Source of the DNA: an uncultured beta proteobacterium
GTDB lineage: Bacteria; Pseudomonadota; Gammaproteobacteria; Burkholderiales; Burkholderiaceae_B
NCBI GenBank assembly: GCA_903932425.1
Contig: CAIZGG010000487.1
Coordinates: 1 to 34,360 of the forward strand
Reading direction: 5' to 3'
DNA: 34,360 nucleotides
The notes beneath the pieces are model-generated. The model searched no databases. It had not been told where the DNA came from and saw nothing but the letters and a program-made list of their open reading frames with translations. Position 1 is the stretch's first letter. The number at the start of each line of letters is the position of its first letter. Shown here one piece after another: positions 32,648 through 34,360 of this stretch. A program made the translations under genes and the position numbers.

Positions 32648-33151
32648 TCAGCCACCTAAATAATCAGTCTTGCCGATTTCGACTCCGTGATGCCGCAAGA
32701 TGTTGTATGCCGTCGTAATGTGAAAGTAGAAATTGGGGATAATCCAAGTCAACAAATACTGGTCGCCTATAAATTCAAATTTCCATTCGCCAATTGAAAA
32801 CTTAATCTCTTTGTTCGTAGAACCATCCAATTGTTCGGGTGTAATGGTCTCTAAAAACGCCACGGTTTTTGAAATCCTTTCTTGCAATTCGACAAATGAA
32901 CTCTCTTGATCGGCGATTTTTGGCGGTTCAACACCCGCTAATCTTGCCAGCCCATTTTTCGCTTGATCACAGGCAATCTGCACTTGTTTAGTTAAAGCGA
33001 ACATATCTAAAGTCAAACGTGCTTCGAGCATGACTTTTTCATTAATCTTTTTGTTAGTGCTATGCGCTTCGGCCTTTTTCAAAATAGCCGATAAATTACT
33101 CAACATCTTCTTAAATTGTGGAATCGATGCCTGGTACATTGAAATAGTCAT
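32648..33151 (-). CDS. DUF1993-family protein
   Basis: 167 residues, helical, related to the DinB-like four-helix fold. MTISMYQASIPQFKKMLSNLS, MFALTKQVQIACDQAKNGLARLAG, FLETITPEQLDG, and PNFYFHITTAYNILRHHGVEIGK.DYLGG all match DUF1993. The His in FHITTAYNILRHHG is a conserved family feature. Function is unknown. AGGACT lies upstream of the start. The next 142 bp towards the Imm5-like gene hold no gene I can support. Confidence 0.88.
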   Translation of the reverse strand: MTISMYQASIPQFKKMLSNLSAILKKAEAHSTNKKINEKVMLEARLTLDMFALTKQVQIACDQAKNGLARLAGVEPPKIADQESSFVELQERISKTVAFLETITPEQLDGSTNKEIKFSIGEWKFEFIGDQYLLTWIIPNFYFHITTAYNILRHHGVEIGKTDYLGG

Positions 33152-33293
33152 TTATTTAGTCCTGATGATGATTGGCCAACATTTGATCAGCCATTCTATA
33201 CGCAACAGACCGGTAATTACGTTGCTCGGATATTGGTTTGGTATGTTGACCGGCAGCGTCAAAATGAGCCGATCGATGTAGGACGGACAGTGA

Positions 33294-33743
33294 TTATTTC
33301 TTTTCAAGCAGCTCTTTCAAGAGCGCCACTTGCGCTGAGTATTCTTCTTGATAGCTTTCTAAGTCACTCACGGCATAGCCGCCATAGCCATAGGTGCTGG
33401 AATAAGCGGCATACTCAGCCGCGGCGACTGCATTGCCGCTTATCGCATTTGCTAACGCATAGGTCGCAGACACAGCAGAATGCTTGGTGCCATCAAGTGA
33501 TTTAGAGCCTTGATGCTTGTTTGCAACAGCAAAGATAGACCTTTGACATTGTTCAAATTTGATCTTGTTTAGCGTGCCATCTATGTAGGACTTAAAGTCC
33601 TGATAGGCAGCAAGTGCCTCATCCAGTTCTAAAAGATGGTTGATGCGAGACGCACAAGCAAAACAAAACTCAAAGCGCACTCTTTCCATTTCTGGAGTGT
33701 TGAGGCCTACTTTGTCGACGAGAGCTCTGAGTTCACTATTCAT
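33294..33743 (-). CDS. Imm5-like putative immunity protein
   Basis: 149 residues from the ATG at 33743 (GTGGA upstream); a TTG one codon earlier is possible. It appears mostly helical, with FEFCFACASRINHLLE near residue 25, an Ala-rich middle (HSAVSATYALANAISGNAVAAAEYAAY) and a charged C-terminus (LLKELLEKK). The early FCFACASR block, a DEALAAYQDFKSYIDG helix and the Ala-rich repeats remind me of the Imm5 immunity family that neutralises polymorphic toxins. No toxin gene is next to it, so it may be an orphan immunity gene. The assignment is from memory of the pattern only. Confidence 0.55.
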   Translation of the reverse strand: MNSELRALVDKVGLNTPEMERVRFEFCFACASRINHLLELDEALAAYQDFKSYIDGTLNKIKFEQCQRSIFAVANKHQGSKSLDGTKHSAVSATYALANAISGNAVAAAEYAAYSSTYGYGGYAVSDLESYQEEYSAQVALLKELLEKK

Positions 33744-33863
33744 CAAATCATTCCACTATTTCTAGAGAAGGGAAGATTCTCGGCGCGAACCTCAGAAGTT
33801 TCGCTCACTCGCTTCATACTCGCCCCTCGGCTTTGTTGATTACAGCAGGATTAAGCTTACAAC

Positions 33864-34010
33864 ATGTGTTTAGGGCGTGTCGCTGAGGCCGCAAAATATG
33901 GAATTGGGGCACTGGGTTTAGCGGAGTTGACCAGCGCCTCCGATGGCCTCAGAGTACAGTCTGATGATATTTTAGTTGTTCGCGGCCTATTTGAGAGTAT
34001 GCGTAAGTGA
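33864..34010 (+). CDS. 48-codon ORF coupled to the next gene
   Basis: The frame opens after a stop at 33852 and reads MCLGRVAEAAKYGIGALG through to the end FESMRK. Its TGA overlaps the next start as GTGA, suggesting translational coupling. No ribosome binding site is visible ahead of the ATG. I do not recognise the sequence. It may be a genuine small protein, or the remaining C-terminus of a larger gene such as a toxin that lost its front part. The 117 bp before it show no coding pattern. Confidence 0.4.
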   Translation: MCLGRVAEAAKYGIGALGLAELTSASDGLRVQSDDILVVRGLFESMRK

Positions 34011-34360
34011 TTAAAAAATTAAGCAGAGAGCAGTTATTAGAAATTGCGATGTCCCCAAAGGCAGCCAAACCTTGTGCGGACTGTTCTTCACTGTCTTGTC
34101 CCGGCTGGGCTTCAGTGCCAGGATATTTTGACCTTGGCAAACTCAAAGTCTTGGGTACGTTAAGGGATGAAAACTTGGAAGAATGCTGGGATGAATATCA
34201 TCCGGGGGGCACCAATCTTTGGTCTGAAGATGCCCCGATTTCAATACAGCATCACCCCTACAATCGTTCAGAGGTTCTTGAATGCATTCATTGCAACAGA
34301 ACGTTTCTGCACTACACAGAATATGGTGGTTACTATCTAGATGAACGCGTCAGAGAATTA
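34007..34360 (+). CDS. Cysteine-rich protein of unknown function, cut by the window end
   Basis: At least 118 codons, open to the right edge, so it is 3'-partial. The start is GTG 34007, overlapping the previous stop; ATG 34049 is an alternative. Cysteines are grouped as CADCSSLSCPGW (near residue 23) and ECIHCNRTFLHYTEYGGYY (near 92), spacing that could bind zinc. An acidic middle (RDENLEECWDEYHPGG) and HHPYNRSEVLEC lie between. I recall similar CxxC..FLRYTEYGGYY endings in uncharacterised proteins. No function is claimed. Confidence 0.7.
   Translation, partial: MIKKLSREQLLEIAMSPKAAKPCADCSSLSCPGWASVPGYFDLGKLKVLGTLRDENLEECWDEYHPGGTNLWSEDAPISIQHHPYNRSEVLECIHCNRTFLHYTEYGGYYLDERVREL

Noticed and set aside
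33143-33290. Open plus-strand stretch of about 49 codons (SPDDDWPTFDQPFYTQ, then NYVARILVWYVD)
   Set aside because: It looks somewhat protein-like, but it has no start with a ribosome binding site and runs into the antisense of the Imm5-like gene. The opposite strand is also open there.
31250-33743. Integron gene-cassette array (short co-oriented accessory genes)
   Set aside because: The gene sizes and mix are suggestive, but I found no GTTRRRY/RYYYAAC attC pairs in the gaps and no integrase in the window.

Overview
The window looks like a chromosomal segment of a betaproteobacterium, most likely Burkholderiales of the Alcaligenaceae/Bordetella type, with middling G+C judged by eye. The grounds are eight secreted Bug/TctC solute-binding proteins, a Burkholderia-type general porin, a torF-glnK-amtB nitrogen operon, a DUF4936 gene joined to ubiX, and many CaiB-, IclR- and ABC-type catabolic genes. 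I recognise 38 genes. There is no rRNA, tRNA, CRISPR array or intact insertion sequence.

Layout. (1) 1-4.6 kb: the C-terminal part of a FadH-like 2,4-dienoyl-CoA reductase, a small DUF6072-like protein, and an ammonium operon transcribed leftward (torF-like porin, glnK, amtB). A textbook sigma-54 promoter and two NtrC-type enhancer sites lie ahead of it. (2) 4.7-9.6 kb: a Bug protein, a three-gene ABC importer with an NMT1/THI5-type binding protein, and a second Bug protein. (3) 9.7-16 kb: a CoA-ester catabolic block (class III CoA-transferase, double-hotdog dehydratase, acyl-CoA synthetase) divergent from an IclR regulator and a MetE-C-domain-like protein. The last five codons of the MetE-like gene, stop included, are present four times in tandem. 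(4) 16-25 kb: Bug genes interleaved with ubiX-DUF4936, an FMN-dependent 2-hydroxyacid oxidase, two tandem Bug paralogues, a 3-hydroxyisobutyrate-dehydrogenase-type enzyme, a carboxymuconolactone-decarboxylase-family protein and a porin. (5) 25-29.4 kb: a ketopantoate-reductase-family gene, two more Bug genes, then queF. (6) 29.4-34.36 kb: RidA next to a PLP D-amino-acid deaminase-like enzyme, then small accessory genes (GNAT, MAPEG, a membrane protein, DUF1993, an Imm5-like protein). At the right edge a 48-codon ORF overlaps by GTGA a cysteine-rich gene cut by the window end.

How it works together (inference). The centre reads as a scavenging and catabolic island for organic acids. A porin admits solutes, Bug proteins and the ABC importer bind them in the periplasm, a ligase or CoA-transferase activates them, and a hydratase and several dehydrogenases or oxidases process them. 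No TctA/TctB membrane subunits are present, so the Bug proteins must use permeases elsewhere or act as sensors. The substrate cannot be named from sequence alone. The left end is a separate nitrogen-limitation unit, and the right end is a set of unrelated accessory genes.
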